From positions 1-64,000 of the forward strand of contig CAISPO010000003.1 in assembly GCA_903887415.1 (NCBI GenBank): DNA of 64,000 nucleotides, read 5' to 3'. Numbering within the stretch: position 1 is the first letter of the stretch; every line of letters begins with the position of its first letter. The notes beneath the pieces were generated by a model. The model ran no database searches. It saw only the letters and a program-made list of their open reading frames with translations, and had not been told where the DNA came from. This document shows, piece after piece, positions 16,871-26,010 of this stretch. Origin of the DNA: an uncultured Bacteroidota bacterium (GTDB lineage: Bacteria; Bacteroidota; Bacteroidia; Chitinophagales; Chitinophagaceae). The position numbers and the translations under genes are program-made.

Positions 16871-17770
16871 ATGGTCAAATTTCTACGTTACACCCTTCCC
16901 GGTTTTTTTATACTTCTAGCTGCTCAACAAGGCTATGCACAAGATACTACTGCAACCAAGGCCGTTGACACCAGCTACAAATTCCCCAAAGCCATATTAG
17001 TGCAGCTAAGATCAGAACATAACCGCATAGCGGCGCTGGCAGAGGCGCACCGCAATAGAGAACTGGAAATGGTGAAAGAAGATGCCTCCCGGATCATGCA
17101 AAAAGAAATCGCCGATTTCAAAGACCATATTACTTACTGCCCCGTTTACTTTTATATCGACACCAATCTCTACCTGGTGAAAAACAGAAAGTTTAGCGGT
17201 GTATTGTTTAATGCGGACAGTACCCCCGCATCCAACACCGGCCTCAACGATACAAGCAAGGATTATCTTATCGTTTATTATGGCTATCCTGCCTATCAGT
17301 CAAGGGTTACTGATTCGTTGACCGATAATCCCAGAAACGCCAACCTTAACAGAGGCGATGATAAGACTAACTATCGTACCCGCGAACCTCTTGACCGAGC
17401 AAACACTAATTATCTTATTGAAACTTATGGTTATCCCGTACACCCAACGAATATGAAGGATTCTATTAACAACAAGGACGACATTGGGTATGGCGAAAAG
17501 GAACCATTTGGCAAGGGGCTTATTATAAACAATTGCCGTTTTCAGCAAGTATCTTTCCTGTATAAGTTTGGCTACGACGAAGTTTTGTTTAAAATGAGAA
17601 AAGAAAACAGGAAGTACATCTATATATCCAAACACTTCGACATGGAATATTTCCCTTTCGCCGAGAAATTTAATATAGGGTTGGAAAACATACACGAGAA
17701 GATGAAGATCCGGCATTATCAGGGTGAAGGAGATATATGGGAACTTATCTTAGGGAAAAGGATAGAATAA
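16871..17770 (+). CDS. Secreted protein of unknown function
   Basis: The 299-residue protein (ATG at 16871; a TTG at 16853 would add 6 residues) has a clear signal peptide, LPGFFILLAAQQGYAQ. A helical stretch (~40-80, RSEHNRIAALAEAHRNRELEMVKEDA) is followed by a beta-rich region. Two similar segments, DYLIVYYGYPAYQ (~135) and NYLIETYGYPVHP (~180), suggest an internal duplication, each followed by a charged loop. The C-terminus (NIGLENIHEKMKIRHYQGEGDIWELILGKR) is basic. I recognise no family. It ends one base before the stop of the convergent desaturase gene. Confidence 0.75.
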   Translation: MVKFLRYTLPGFFILLAAQQGYAQDTTATKAVDTSYKFPKAILVQLRSEHNRIAALAEAHRNRELEMVKEDASRIMQKEIADFKDHITYCPVYFYIDTNLYLVKNRKFSGVLFNADSTPASNTGLNDTSKDYLIVYYGYPAYQSRVTDSLTDNPRNANLNRGDDKTNYRTREPLDRANTNYLIETYGYPVHPTNMKDSINNKDDIGYGEKEPFGKGLIINNCRFQQVSFLYKFGYDEVLFKMRKENRKYIYISKHFDMEYFPFAEKFNIGLENIHEKMKIRHYQGEGDIWELILGKRIE

Positions 17771-17771
17771 T

Positions 17772-18866
17772 TTACTCCCTGCCCATTTTCCGGAGCATCT
17801 TGGCATGCTCGCCAATCGCATTAACGAAGGTTGGCATCACTTTGTATGGCAGGCCATATTCTTCAGCAGTGCGCTTTACAATCTTGGCTATCTGCGGATA
17901 ATGCACATGCGAAATGTGCGGGAACAGGTGATGCTCAACCTGGTAATTGAGGCCGCCCACAAACCAGAACATCCAATGGCTGCGCGGAGAAAAGTCTGCT
18001 GTGTTCAACAACTGGTGAATCGCCCAACTGTTCTCCATCTTCCTGTCGTCAGTTGGCAATGGAAACTCTGAAGATTCCAAAACATGCGCAAGCTGGAAAA
18101 TAAGCGAAAGACCAAGACCTGCAGTGAAATGCAGAATAAGAAAGCCCAATACCACAGCCTGCCATGACATTCCCGAAAACATGATCGGCAGTACCAATAT
18201 ATAAGTAATATAGATGACTTTATAGATACTCAATTCTATAAGCGCTTTCCTCAACGATATTTTTTCTTTTTTCAGCAGGCCTTTTTTCTCGTACTGGAAC
18301 AGGAGGCGATAGTCTTTGTAAGTAACCCACTGCAGGGTAAGCAGGCAATACAGGAACCATGCGTAAATATGCTGAAAACGGTGCAGCTTGTATTTTTTGC
18401 TATGTGGAGAAAAACGCATAAGGCCGCCTACTTCAATATCCTCATCCAGGCCTTCAATATTAGTGTAAGTATGGTGCAGTATGTTGTGCTGTATCCGCCA
18501 GGTAACATCATAGCCGCCGACTACATTTACAACATCTCCTATTATTTTATTTACCGTCTTATTACTGGAGTAAGATCCATGATTGGAATCGTGATGCACA
18601 GAACATCCTATACCCACCATGCCAAGGCCCATTAAAAACCAAAGGCCAAAAAAGAGGAAAGGACTCAACGCCCCTACACCGGTAATAATAAGAATATTAG
18701 GAACAAAAAACAGGGATAGCATGGCAACGGTCTTCCATCGGAGCGCCCTGTTACCGGTAGGCGCAATATTATTTTGCTTGAAAAAATCGTCAATATTCTT
18801 CTTAAGCGTATCGTAGAAGCCTTCTCCATTCTTTGGTGCGAAACGCACAATATTCAATTTACTCAC
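17772..18866 (-). CDS. Membrane fatty acid desaturase, paralogue 2
   Basis: A 364-residue paralogue of the desaturase at 9211-10323, similar from the first residues (NIVRFAPKNGEGFYDTLKKNIDDFF) to the last. The histidine boxes are HDSNH, HNILHH and QVEHH (followed by LFPH). Residues that differ near the boxes (CSVHHDSNH against TSVMHDSNH) may change substrate or position. It also begins with GTG and has a TATATTTG box at 18889-18896. Its stop lies one base from the stop of the convergent unknown gene. Two desaturases would let the cell make different unsaturated acyl chains; regiochemistry cannot be read from sequence. Confidence 0.9.
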   Translation of the reverse strand: MSKLNIVRFAPKNGEGFYDTLKKNIDDFFKQNNIAPTGNRALRWKTVAMLSLFFVPNILIITGVGALSPFLFFGLWFLMGLGMVGIGCSVHHDSNHGSYSSNKTVNKIIGDVVNVVGGYDVTWRIQHNILHHTYTNIEGLDEDIEVGGLMRFSPHSKKYKLHRFQHIYAWFLYCLLTLQWVTYKDYRLLFQYEKKGLLKKEKISLRKALIELSIYKVIYITYILVLPIMFSGMSWQAVVLGFLILHFTAGLGLSLIFQLAHVLESSEFPLPTDDRKMENSWAIHQLLNTADFSPRSHWMFWFVGGLNYQVEHHLFPHISHVHYPQIAKIVKRTAEEYGLPYKVMPTFVNAIGEHAKMLRKMGRE

Positions 18867-18888
18867 CCTGTATATTGATTTAGAACCG

Positions 18889-18896
18889 CAAATATA
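18889..18896 (-). promoter_or_regulatory. -7 box (TATATTTG) for desaturase 2
   Basis: The minus strand reads TATATTTG, 22 bases before the GTG start. No TTTG at the -33 distance. Confidence 0.5.
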
Positions 18897-18958
18897 CGCT
18901 TAATAAAACTATTCTATCTAAACAATCATGTTAAAAGTTGGGGCGTATCCCCTTCCAT

Positions 18959-18971
18959 CTCCAAAGGAGAG
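18959..18971. repeat. Intergenic hairpin element containing CTCCAAAGGAGAG
   Basis: CTCCAAAGGAGAG is the exact reverse complement of 13 bases of the hairpin at 34392-34408. Preceded by GGGGCGTATCCCC. It is one of several small intergenic repeats here. Confidence 0.45.
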
Positions 18972-19063
18972 GCGCGACGCAGAATGAGTTACGCATGGCC
19001 TGTGTTTTTTAAAGATGATGTTGGGCTAAATTCCCATACACTCTTGCTGCGGGAACAATTCAG

Positions 19064-20401
19064 CTATTGAAGGTGATCCAGCCGCGTTTTCATTTCCTGC
19101 GCTTTATCCATTTTGTTCTGGATGGAATATATTTTGTTCAGGGCGGTAAGTGCGTCTTTATAACTGGTCATGTCTTCACCTTTCAGGCCTTTCTCATTTG
19201 CAGAAAATATGCTGCACGCTTTTTCAAAGTAGGGCATTGACTTAAACAATAGCTCATCGCGTTTAATTTTCAGGGCGTCATATTTTTTCTGCTCTTCTTT
19301 TGATGTTCCTATTGCATTCATCTGGTCATTCACATCAAACCCGAGATTAAAGTACAAAGCGGCCAGGTTATAATTGTAACCTGCATTATCGGGGGAGCGG
19401 CGAAGCGCATGAAGGAAAGCGTTTTCCGATTTAGTGACAAACTCCGCTTCATTTGCAGGCCTTTCGCCTGTTTTCGGCCGTGCAATGCTCAGATAGGCAG
19501 TGGCAAGATTGAACTGAATATCTGCATCATTACTATCCAGTGCAGCGGTCTCTTCCAGCTTCTTAAGTATCTCATCCTGCCTGCCTGATTTGATATAATA
19601 ATTCAGTTCGTCATTGCGCAGCGCTACATCGCGTGGATATGCGGCAACGCCTTCCTGTAGCACGGAAAATTCATTTTTACTGTCGTTCCGCCTCCTGTAT
19701 GCATCGCTCAGGAACTGGTAAACGATCGCGTTTTTCGTGATCAGGTTATCTTTTGACTTTACAAGCATCGGTATTGCATCTAAATACTTGCCGGTAAGAT
19801 AATAGCTGTTCGCTATGGTCAACACTGCATTTGCAGTCACCGTATCCAATTGTCTGGCCGATGGAGATTCTCTAAACCGTTTGCCATCATCAAGCCCGCA
19901 TATCTTCAACACATTATCAAGATAATCAATTGCATCCGTGTATTGTTTATTGTTGAACGCACGTACACCATCATTGAAATAAAAGAATGCACAATTGAGC
20001 AAGGATATGTCCACCGTTTCTTTTTCGTAGCGGGGTTTTACCTGTACCAGTTTCAGCAATGTCTGTGCTGCCTCGCGATATGGATTGACTGGTTTATATT
20101 TATCCAGGGTTTGGAGCGAAAGGTATATCTGTGCCTTTACGTAGAGTGTCTTGGGTTTTTCATTGACCTCAGGGCGAACCATTGCCCGGTCTATATCCTG
20201 CTTTGCTTCTTCAAGGTGTTTGTCATTAAGTGCGTCATTAGCAGAGGCCACATATTTTTCGGGCGCAACTTCCAGCAGGTTATCATCGCTGTTGGCGACT
20301 ACAATTTTCTTTTTCCCGTGGGATGAACTGGTGTCGGCTTGCGCAAAAGCACAAACTGAAAATATAAAATGGAAACTGATTACCCAACAGATTGTTTTCA
20401 T
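19064..20401 (-). CDS. Exported TPR protein, third of a tandem family
   Basis: The 445-residue protein has a signal peptide (FHFIFSVCAFAQ) and is built of tetratricopeptide repeats (for example LNDKHLEEAKQDIDRAM, LYVKAQIYLSLQTLDKY, NAVLTIANSYYLTGKYLDAI, FLHALRRSPDNAGYNYNLAALYFNLG). The same repeats occur in the same order in the two genes upstream, with the closing motif IYSIQNKMDKAQEMKTRLD. TPRs mediate protein-protein contact, so the three are probably periplasmic scaffolds. Position downstream of gyrA with gaps of 52 bases or less suggests one operon. Partner unknown. Confidence 0.85.
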   Translation of the reverse strand: MKTICWVISFHFIFSVCAFAQADTSSSHGKKKIVVANSDDNLLEVAPEKYVASANDALNDKHLEEAKQDIDRAMVRPEVNEKPKTLYVKAQIYLSLQTLDKYKPVNPYREAAQTLLKLVQVKPRYEKETVDISLLNCAFFYFNDGVRAFNNKQYTDAIDYLDNVLKICGLDDGKRFRESPSARQLDTVTANAVLTIANSYYLTGKYLDAIPMLVKSKDNLITKNAIVYQFLSDAYRRRNDSKNEFSVLQEGVAAYPRDVALRNDELNYYIKSGRQDEILKKLEETAALDSNDADIQFNLATAYLSIARPKTGERPANEAEFVTKSENAFLHALRRSPDNAGYNYNLAALYFNLGFDVNDQMNAIGTSKEEQKKYDALKIKRDELLFKSMPYFEKACSIFSANEKGLKGEDMTSYKDALTALNKIYSIQNKMDKAQEMKTRLDHLQ

Positions 20402-20453
20402 ATTGTATCATTTTACTACAACAGAATCAATAGCAGCAAACCCTGGCCGGTCA

Positions 20454-21755
20454 TCATTTCATACTCTCGTATTTTCTGTTCATTTCTGCGGCTTTGTCTG
20501 TTTTATTCTGGGCAGCATATACTTTACTTAAAGCAGCAATAGCACCTTTGTAGTTTGCAGGGTCATCCCCTCTCAGGTTCGCTTCGTTGGCTGAATATAT
20601 ACTGTAAGTCTTTTCCAGGTAGGGCGCTGCTTTAAAAAATAGCGCATCTCGCTTTGCTTTCAGGTCATCGTACTTTTTCTGGTCCGGCGCCGGAGAAGCT
20701 GCGATCGCATTCATTTGCTCGTTGAGGTCTATGCCCTGGTTGAAGTACAAAGCACCAAAATTATAGTTGCTCGATCCGTTTTCCGGCGACAGCTTCAGCG
20801 CAGCCTTGAAAGCCTCTTCTGCTTTTGCTATCAGCTCTGCGTAATTGCCCGCCTTCTTAGCATCTTTGGCATTTGCCATAGAGAGGTAAGCAAAAGCAAG
20901 GTTACTTTGTATCTCAGAATTATTAGGCTCCTTTACAGCTGCGGCTTCCAGTTTCCTGGCCAGCTCCTCGTGCTTGCCATTGCTAAGATAGTAGTTCAGT
21001 TCCTGGTTCCTTAATATCAGGCTGTCGGGATAAGTATTTCTTGCCTCTTCTATTACTGCAAATACGTCTTTCGTGTTTTTCTGGAAGTTATACGCCTGGA
21101 TAAGACATTCGTAGATCACCGCCGATTTGGTGATGGGGTTATTTTTCGCTGATACAAAAAGCGGTATGGCCTCATCAAATTTCGCCAGTAAATAAGCGCT
21201 GTTTGCCATGGCCAGGGTAGCAGCAGCATAAACAGTGTCGAATTGCTTCGCTGATGCAAGCCCTTCAAACTTCTTCACACCCCCATTAACATCATGCACC
21301 TTTTGCACATTTTTCATTATCTCCATGCACTCCGGGAATTTGCGGTCAGTATTCGCTTTCACCCCGTCATTGTAGTATGCAAAACCGCAATAAAGCAATA
21401 GTTGATTAACAGTTGCTTTTTCATAATCGGGCTTGGATTCTACCAGTTTAAAAAGAGCCTTTGCCGCGTCCTGGTATAACGCTGTGCCTTTATTTTTTTC
21501 CTGCTGCTGCAGAGAAATGTATATTTCCGCCTTTACGAAAAGCGCTTTGGCTTTATCTTTTGTTTCCGGCGTAAATGCTTTGTCTATTTCCTGCTTTGCA
21601 TCGTCCAGGTTGTTTGCTTTCAGGGCCGTGAGTGCAGAAACAATAAACTTATCATCACCACCGGCCGGCCTCGCTGGCTTGGCCTGCGCATAACCATTCA
21701 CCGCCAGCCCCATGCCCAGAAAAAATAAAACTACACTCCTTGATCTGCTTGTCAT
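20454..21755 (-). CDS. Exported TPR protein, second of a tandem family
   Basis: The chosen ATG (MTSRSRSVVLFFLGMGL) gives 433 residues and leaves 7 bases after the previous gene's stop; an ATG at 21776 would overlap that gene by 14 bases and add 7 residues. Signal peptide ends at NGYAQ. The TPR order matches its neighbours: LTALKANNLDDAKQEIDKAF, LFVKAEIYISLQQQEK, VNQLLLYCGFAYYNDGVK, YNFGALYFNQGIDLNEQMNAI, ending YAAQNKTDKAAEMN. Divergence between copies is large, so the duplications are old. Function is likely scaffolding. Confidence 0.85.
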   Translation of the reverse strand: MTSRSRSVVLFFLGMGLAVNGYAQAKPARPAGGDDKFIVSALTALKANNLDDAKQEIDKAFTPETKDKAKALFVKAEIYISLQQQEKNKGTALYQDAAKALFKLVESKPDYEKATVNQLLLYCGFAYYNDGVKANTDRKFPECMEIMKNVQKVHDVNGGVKKFEGLASAKQFDTVYAAATLAMANSAYLLAKFDEAIPLFVSAKNNPITKSAVIYECLIQAYNFQKNTKDVFAVIEEARNTYPDSLILRNQELNYYLSNGKHEELARKLEAAAVKEPNNSEIQSNLAFAYLSMANAKDAKKAGNYAELIAKAEEAFKAALKLSPENGSSNYNFGALYFNQGIDLNEQMNAIAASPAPDQKKYDDLKAKRDALFFKAAPYLEKTYSIYSANEANLRGDDPANYKGAIAALSKVYAAQNKTDKAAEMNRKYESMK

Positions 21756-21762
21756 TTCTAAT

Positions 21763-23043
21763 TTATTTGATCGCATTTATTTTCTTTTTCAACACATCAA
21801 CCTTATCCATTTTATTCTGTATAGAATATATCTGCATCAGGACCTGTATAGAACCGGAATAAGCACTTTTTTCTGCCGGTTTGAGAGTAGCTGCTTTAGC
21901 ATCATAAAAATTATATGCTTTATCCATATACGGCAGCGCCTTGTCAAACAGCTCATCACGTTTTACTTTCAGGTCGTCATATTTCTTTTGTTCTGCGGCA
22001 GAAGTTCCAAGCGCGTTCATCTGGTCATTTATTTCTTTGGCCCGGTTATTATAAAAACCGCCAAGGTTATAATTATAATCCGGATTTTCCGGAGCGATCT
22101 TTACCGCCTTCAGATATGCGTCTTCCGCCTTCGCCATCAGTTCAGCCCTGTTATCTGGCTTCTTACCCGTTTTCGGGTTGGCCATCCCGTTGCAAACAAT
22201 ACCAATATTGAACAGCATTTCCGCATTATTAGGGTCCTTTGCACTTTCAATCTCGAGCTTCTTTACCAATTCGTCCTGTTTGCCGGTGATCATGTAGTAA
22301 TTCAGTTCATCATTTCTCAAACCAATATCATTCGGAAATGCCGCGCGGCCTTCCTGTATAGTTGCCAGCTCCAGGTCCATGTTCTTTTGCTTCTCATAAA
22401 TATCTATCAGGTATTCGTACTCAAAAGTAGATTTCGTAACAGGGTTGTCTTTTGCTTCTATGAGCAACGGCGTTGCTTCAGCATACTTGCCTGTGAAATA
22501 ATAACAATACGCAAGGAACATCTTTGCCTTAGATATAACCGCGGAGTCCACAGCTTTTATCATTTCAAAATTTGCAAATCGTTTTCCCCCACCCAGTTCT
22601 CTTATTTTCAGCACATTTTTAAACGATTCAGCAGCAGCCATATATCTCCCAGAGTCACTTTTATTTGAATACTTGGTAACCCCATCGTTGAAATAAAGAG
22701 CGCCGGCGATCAACAGGAATTGATTCACCTGATCAGTCTCGTAATCGGGTTTTACCTCCGTGATTTTAATAAGCGCCGCTGAAGCGTCCTGGTACATGGT
22801 TGACTTTTTGTATTTCTCCGTCTGCTGCATACTCAGGTATATCTGCGCCTTGGCCAGAAGGGCTTTGGGCTTTTCCTGCATCTCCTGACTTGCCATCGCC
22901 TTATCTATATCTTCTTTTGCTTCATCAAGATTACCCTTTTTCATCTCAACAATAGCGGAAGTAAGGTATTTTTCCTGGGCCACTGCAGGTCGCGCAACAC
23001 CAAAGATTGCAACTATGAAAACAATTTTTTTCAGTCCTGTCAT
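21763..23043 (-). CDS. Exported TPR protein, first of a tandem family
   Basis: A 426-residue protein with signal peptide IVFIVAIFGVARPAVAQ and TPRs: IVEMKKGNLDEAKEDIDKAM, LLAKAQIYLSMQQTEKYKK, FLLIAGALYFNDG, YNLGGFYNNRAKEINDQMNALG. It starts 41 bases after the gyrA stop. As the copy nearest gyrA it may be the ancestral one, but this is not tested. The three proteins share the pattern of a long TPR superhelix with one N-terminal leader and no other domain. Confidence 0.85.
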   Translation of the reverse strand: MTGLKKIVFIVAIFGVARPAVAQEKYLTSAIVEMKKGNLDEAKEDIDKAMASQEMQEKPKALLAKAQIYLSMQQTEKYKKSTMYQDASAALIKITEVKPDYETDQVNQFLLIAGALYFNDGVTKYSNKSDSGRYMAAAESFKNVLKIRELGGGKRFANFEMIKAVDSAVISKAKMFLAYCYYFTGKYAEATPLLIEAKDNPVTKSTFEYEYLIDIYEKQKNMDLELATIQEGRAAFPNDIGLRNDELNYYMITGKQDELVKKLEIESAKDPNNAEMLFNIGIVCNGMANPKTGKKPDNRAELMAKAEDAYLKAVKIAPENPDYNYNLGGFYNNRAKEINDQMNALGTSAAEQKKYDDLKVKRDELFDKALPYMDKAYNFYDAKAATLKPAEKSAYSGSIQVLMQIYSIQNKMDKVDVLKKKINAIK

Positions 23044-23084
23044 AATATTACTATTTACGGTTGCTGTTTTATGATCTTGTTAAG

Positions 23085-25745
23085 TTATTCTGCAGTTGGT
23101 GCAGGCTCGTTGCTATCTTCGCCGTTTGTCTCTGAATTCTCTGCGTTTTCGTTGGTAGTGTCATCTTCCTCCTGTTCAGCAATACGCGCAATAGCAGCTA
23201 TCTTATCCCCTTCATCTATATTGATGAGCTTTACACCCTGCGTAGCCCTACCGGCTTCCCGGATAGCGGACACCTTCATACGGATGGTAACCCCTGATTC
23301 ACAGGTGATCATCAGGTCATCTGTTTCCGCCACACCTACCAGCCCTATCAGTCCGCCCGTCTTTTCCGTAACGTTTATTGTTTTCACACCCTTACCCCCG
23401 CGGTTTGTTACACGATACGAAAGCAGGTACTTACGAATATTTCCTTCGCCATCAGGTATCTCAACAAGATTATACAAGTCATCAACTTTATCATCAGGGC
23501 CTGCTTCTTCCAGGAACGGGGTACGTTTTCCTAAGCCCTTTTCAGATACAACCAGTATTTGCTTGTTCACATCCGTTTTGGCAACGCACAGCATCCCGAT
23601 CACTTCATCATTATTTTCATCCAGTTCAATACCGAATACGCCAATGGCACCACGCCCCGTAGCGCGTACTTTTTCCTGCGGGAAACAAATAGCACGCCCG
23701 GACTTAACCGCCATCATGATGTAGTAGTCTTCCTGCGTCAGTGATACGTCCAGCAACTGGTCGCCATCTTCAATTGTGATAGCAATGATACCATTTGCAC
23801 GCGGCCGGCTGAAGTCAGCGAGCTTTGTTTTTTTGATGATACCCTTCTTCGTACACAACACCACATAATGCGAGTTGATAAACTCCTCGTCCTCCAGTTT
23901 AGGCACATCTATTACCGTACGTATCTTATCGTCCGCAGGTATTTGTATCATGTTTTGTATCGCCCTGCCCTTGCCGTTTTTATCCGCCTCTGGTATCTCA
24001 TACACCTTAAGCCAGAAGCACCTTCCCTTCTCTGTAAAGAACATGAGCGTATGGTGGGTGGACGCTACAAATAAATGCTCGATAAAGTCTGCATCCCTTG
24101 TTTTGCCACCCATAGCGCCACGGCCGCCGCGGCGCTGTGAGCGGTATTCGTCATTTGAAGTGCGCTTGATGTAGCCCAGATGCGATATGGTTATTACCAC
24201 ATCTTCTTTCTCTATCAGGTCTTCAATGCTCATTTCATCGGCCATGTAGTGGATCTCGCTCTTGCGCTCGTCACCAAACTTCTTCTGCACATCGAGCAGT
24301 TCATCCTTTATGATCTGGTAACGCATGCCTTGGTCGCCCAATATCAATTCGAGGTGTGCTATTAATTTCATCAGTTCTGCGTGCTCTTCGCGGATCTTCT
24401 CACGCTCCATGCCGGTGAGGCGCTGCAGGCGAAGCTCAAGCACTGCTTTGGCCTGTATCTCCGTCATTCCGAACGATGTAATAAGGCCATCCTTCGCAAC
24501 ATCCGGGTTAGCCGAATTACGTATCAGCCTGATCACTTCATCCAGATGGTCGAGTGCTATCAGATAGCCCTCCAGTATGTGGGCTCGTTTCCTGGCTTCT
24601 TTAAGTTCGTATTGCGTGCGGCGCACCACTACCTCATGGCGGAAAATGATAAATTCGGAGATCAGGTCCTTCAGATTCAGCGTACGCGGACGCCCATTAA
24701 CCAGTGCCACATTGTTAATGCCATAGGATGTTTGCAGCTCGCTGTATTTATAAAGCTGGTTGATCACCACCTGGGCCACCGCATCCCTGCGCAGTTCCAC
24801 AACAACACGCGTCCCTTCCTTGTTCGATTCGTTACCTACGTGAGTAATGCCATCAATGATCTTATTGTTCACCAACGCGCCTATTTTCTCTGCAAGCGCA
24901 TCGCGGCTCACCTGGTAAGGCACCTCGGTAATGATTATGGTTTCTTTCCCGGATTTCGCAGTTTCCACTGTCACCCTGCCGCGCAGTACCACCCTGCCTC
25001 TGCCTGTCTGAAATCCTTGCTTTATGCCCTCTATGCCATAAATGATGCCGCCGGTTGGAAAATCAGGCGCCTTCACAAACTTCATCAGCTCATCTACGGT
25101 AATGTCGTTGTTGTCAATGTATGCCAGGCATCCGTCAATAACCTCGGTAAGGTTGTGCGGCATCATATTGGTAGCCATACCTACGGCTATACCTGATGAG
25201 CCGTTGAGCAACAAATTAGGCAGGCGTGTAGGCAATACCGTTGGCTCTTCAAGCGTATCATCAAAGTTCAGGGAGAAATCAACTGTTTCCTTTTCAATGT
25301 CTTCCATCATAGCCTCACCCAGCCTCAGCATACGCGCCTCGGTGTACCTCATTGCCGCCGGGTTATCGCCATCCTGTGAACCAAAGTTACCCTGGCCATC
25401 CACCATCATATACCTCATGCTCCAGGGCTGCGCCATGCGTACCATAGCATCATACACAGACACATCACCGTGCGGGTGGTACTTACCAAGCACCTCACCT
25501 ACTATACGCGCACATTTTTTATGTGGCTTATTGAACGTATTTCCCAGCTCATGCATGGCAAATAGTACACGGCGGTGCACAGGTTTCAACCCATCACGAA
25601 CATCAGGCAAGGCACGGCCAACGATTACCGACATAGAATAGTCGATATAGGCCGTTTTCATCTGCTCCTCAATATTTATCTGTATTATTTTATTCGATTC
25701 TTCAGGCGTTTCCTGTGGTAAATTATCTTCGTTATTTTGATCCAT
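23085..25745 (-). CDS. gyrA: DNA gyrase subunit A
   Basis: GyrA cuts and rejoins DNA in the gyrase that adds negative supercoils. The 886-residue protein has the breakage-reunion domain with AAMRYTEARM (catalytic Tyr134), a coiled-coil dimer tower and a C-terminal six-bladed wrapping domain with the GyrA box (QRRGGRGAMGG, ~550), which separates it from ParC. It ends in an acidic tail (EEDDTTNENAENSETNGEDSNEP). The quinolone-determining region reads YHPHGDVSVYD, with Val95 at the position of E. coli Ser83 and Asp99 at Asp87. A TATATTTG box lies at 25769-25776. Downstream are three TPR genes, probably co-transcribed. Confidence 0.98.
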   Translation of the reverse strand: MDQNNEDNLPQETPEESNKIIQINIEEQMKTAYIDYSMSVIVGRALPDVRDGLKPVHRRVLFAMHELGNTFNKPHKKCARIVGEVLGKYHPHGDVSVYDAMVRMAQPWSMRYMMVDGQGNFGSQDGDNPAAMRYTEARMLRLGEAMMEDIEKETVDFSLNFDDTLEEPTVLPTRLPNLLLNGSSGIAVGMATNMMPHNLTEVIDGCLAYIDNNDITVDELMKFVKAPDFPTGGIIYGIEGIKQGFQTGRGRVVLRGRVTVETAKSGKETIIITEVPYQVSRDALAEKIGALVNNKIIDGITHVGNESNKEGTRVVVELRRDAVAQVVINQLYKYSELQTSYGINNVALVNGRPRTLNLKDLISEFIIFRHEVVVRRTQYELKEARKRAHILEGYLIALDHLDEVIRLIRNSANPDVAKDGLITSFGMTEIQAKAVLELRLQRLTGMEREKIREEHAELMKLIAHLELILGDQGMRYQIIKDELLDVQKKFGDERKSEIHYMADEMSIEDLIEKEDVVITISHLGYIKRTSNDEYRSQRRGGRGAMGGKTRDADFIEHLFVASTHHTLMFFTEKGRCFWLKVYEIPEADKNGKGRAIQNMIQIPADDKIRTVIDVPKLEDEEFINSHYVVLCTKKGIIKKTKLADFSRPRANGIIAITIEDGDQLLDVSLTQEDYYIMMAVKSGRAICFPQEKVRATGRGAIGVFGIELDENNDEVIGMLCVAKTDVNKQILVVSEKGLGKRTPFLEEAGPDDKVDDLYNLVEIPDGEGNIRKYLLSYRVTNRGGKGVKTINVTEKTGGLIGLVGVAETDDLMITCESGVTIRMKVSAIREAGRATQGVKLINIDEGDKIAAIARIAEQEEDDTTNENAENSETNGEDSNEPAPTAE

Positions 25746-25768
25746 AATTCGTTTTAAAATAAGATGTG

Positions 25769-25776
25769 CAAATATA
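25769..25776 (-). promoter_or_regulatory. -7 box (TATATTTG) of gyrA
   Basis: Minus strand TATATTTG, 23 bases before the gyrA ATG. No TTTG at the -33 distance. Confidence 0.5.
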
Positions 25777-26010
25777 TGGTTTTAAAGCGGCATTTGGTGG
25801 GTGAAATACAAGTATTTACGGTGTTAAAATAAGGGTGTGGATAACTTTGTTAATACCCGCAAAAAATGCTTTTTCCTAAGTACGTCACGGTTTTCTTAAT
25901 GATAAAATCAGCCCATTTGAATATTAAAATAGCCAATAAATGCGTTTTGCACACCGCATCATTCAAATAATTACATGTGTACATTATCTTTATCCCAAAA
26001 TCAAACAAAA

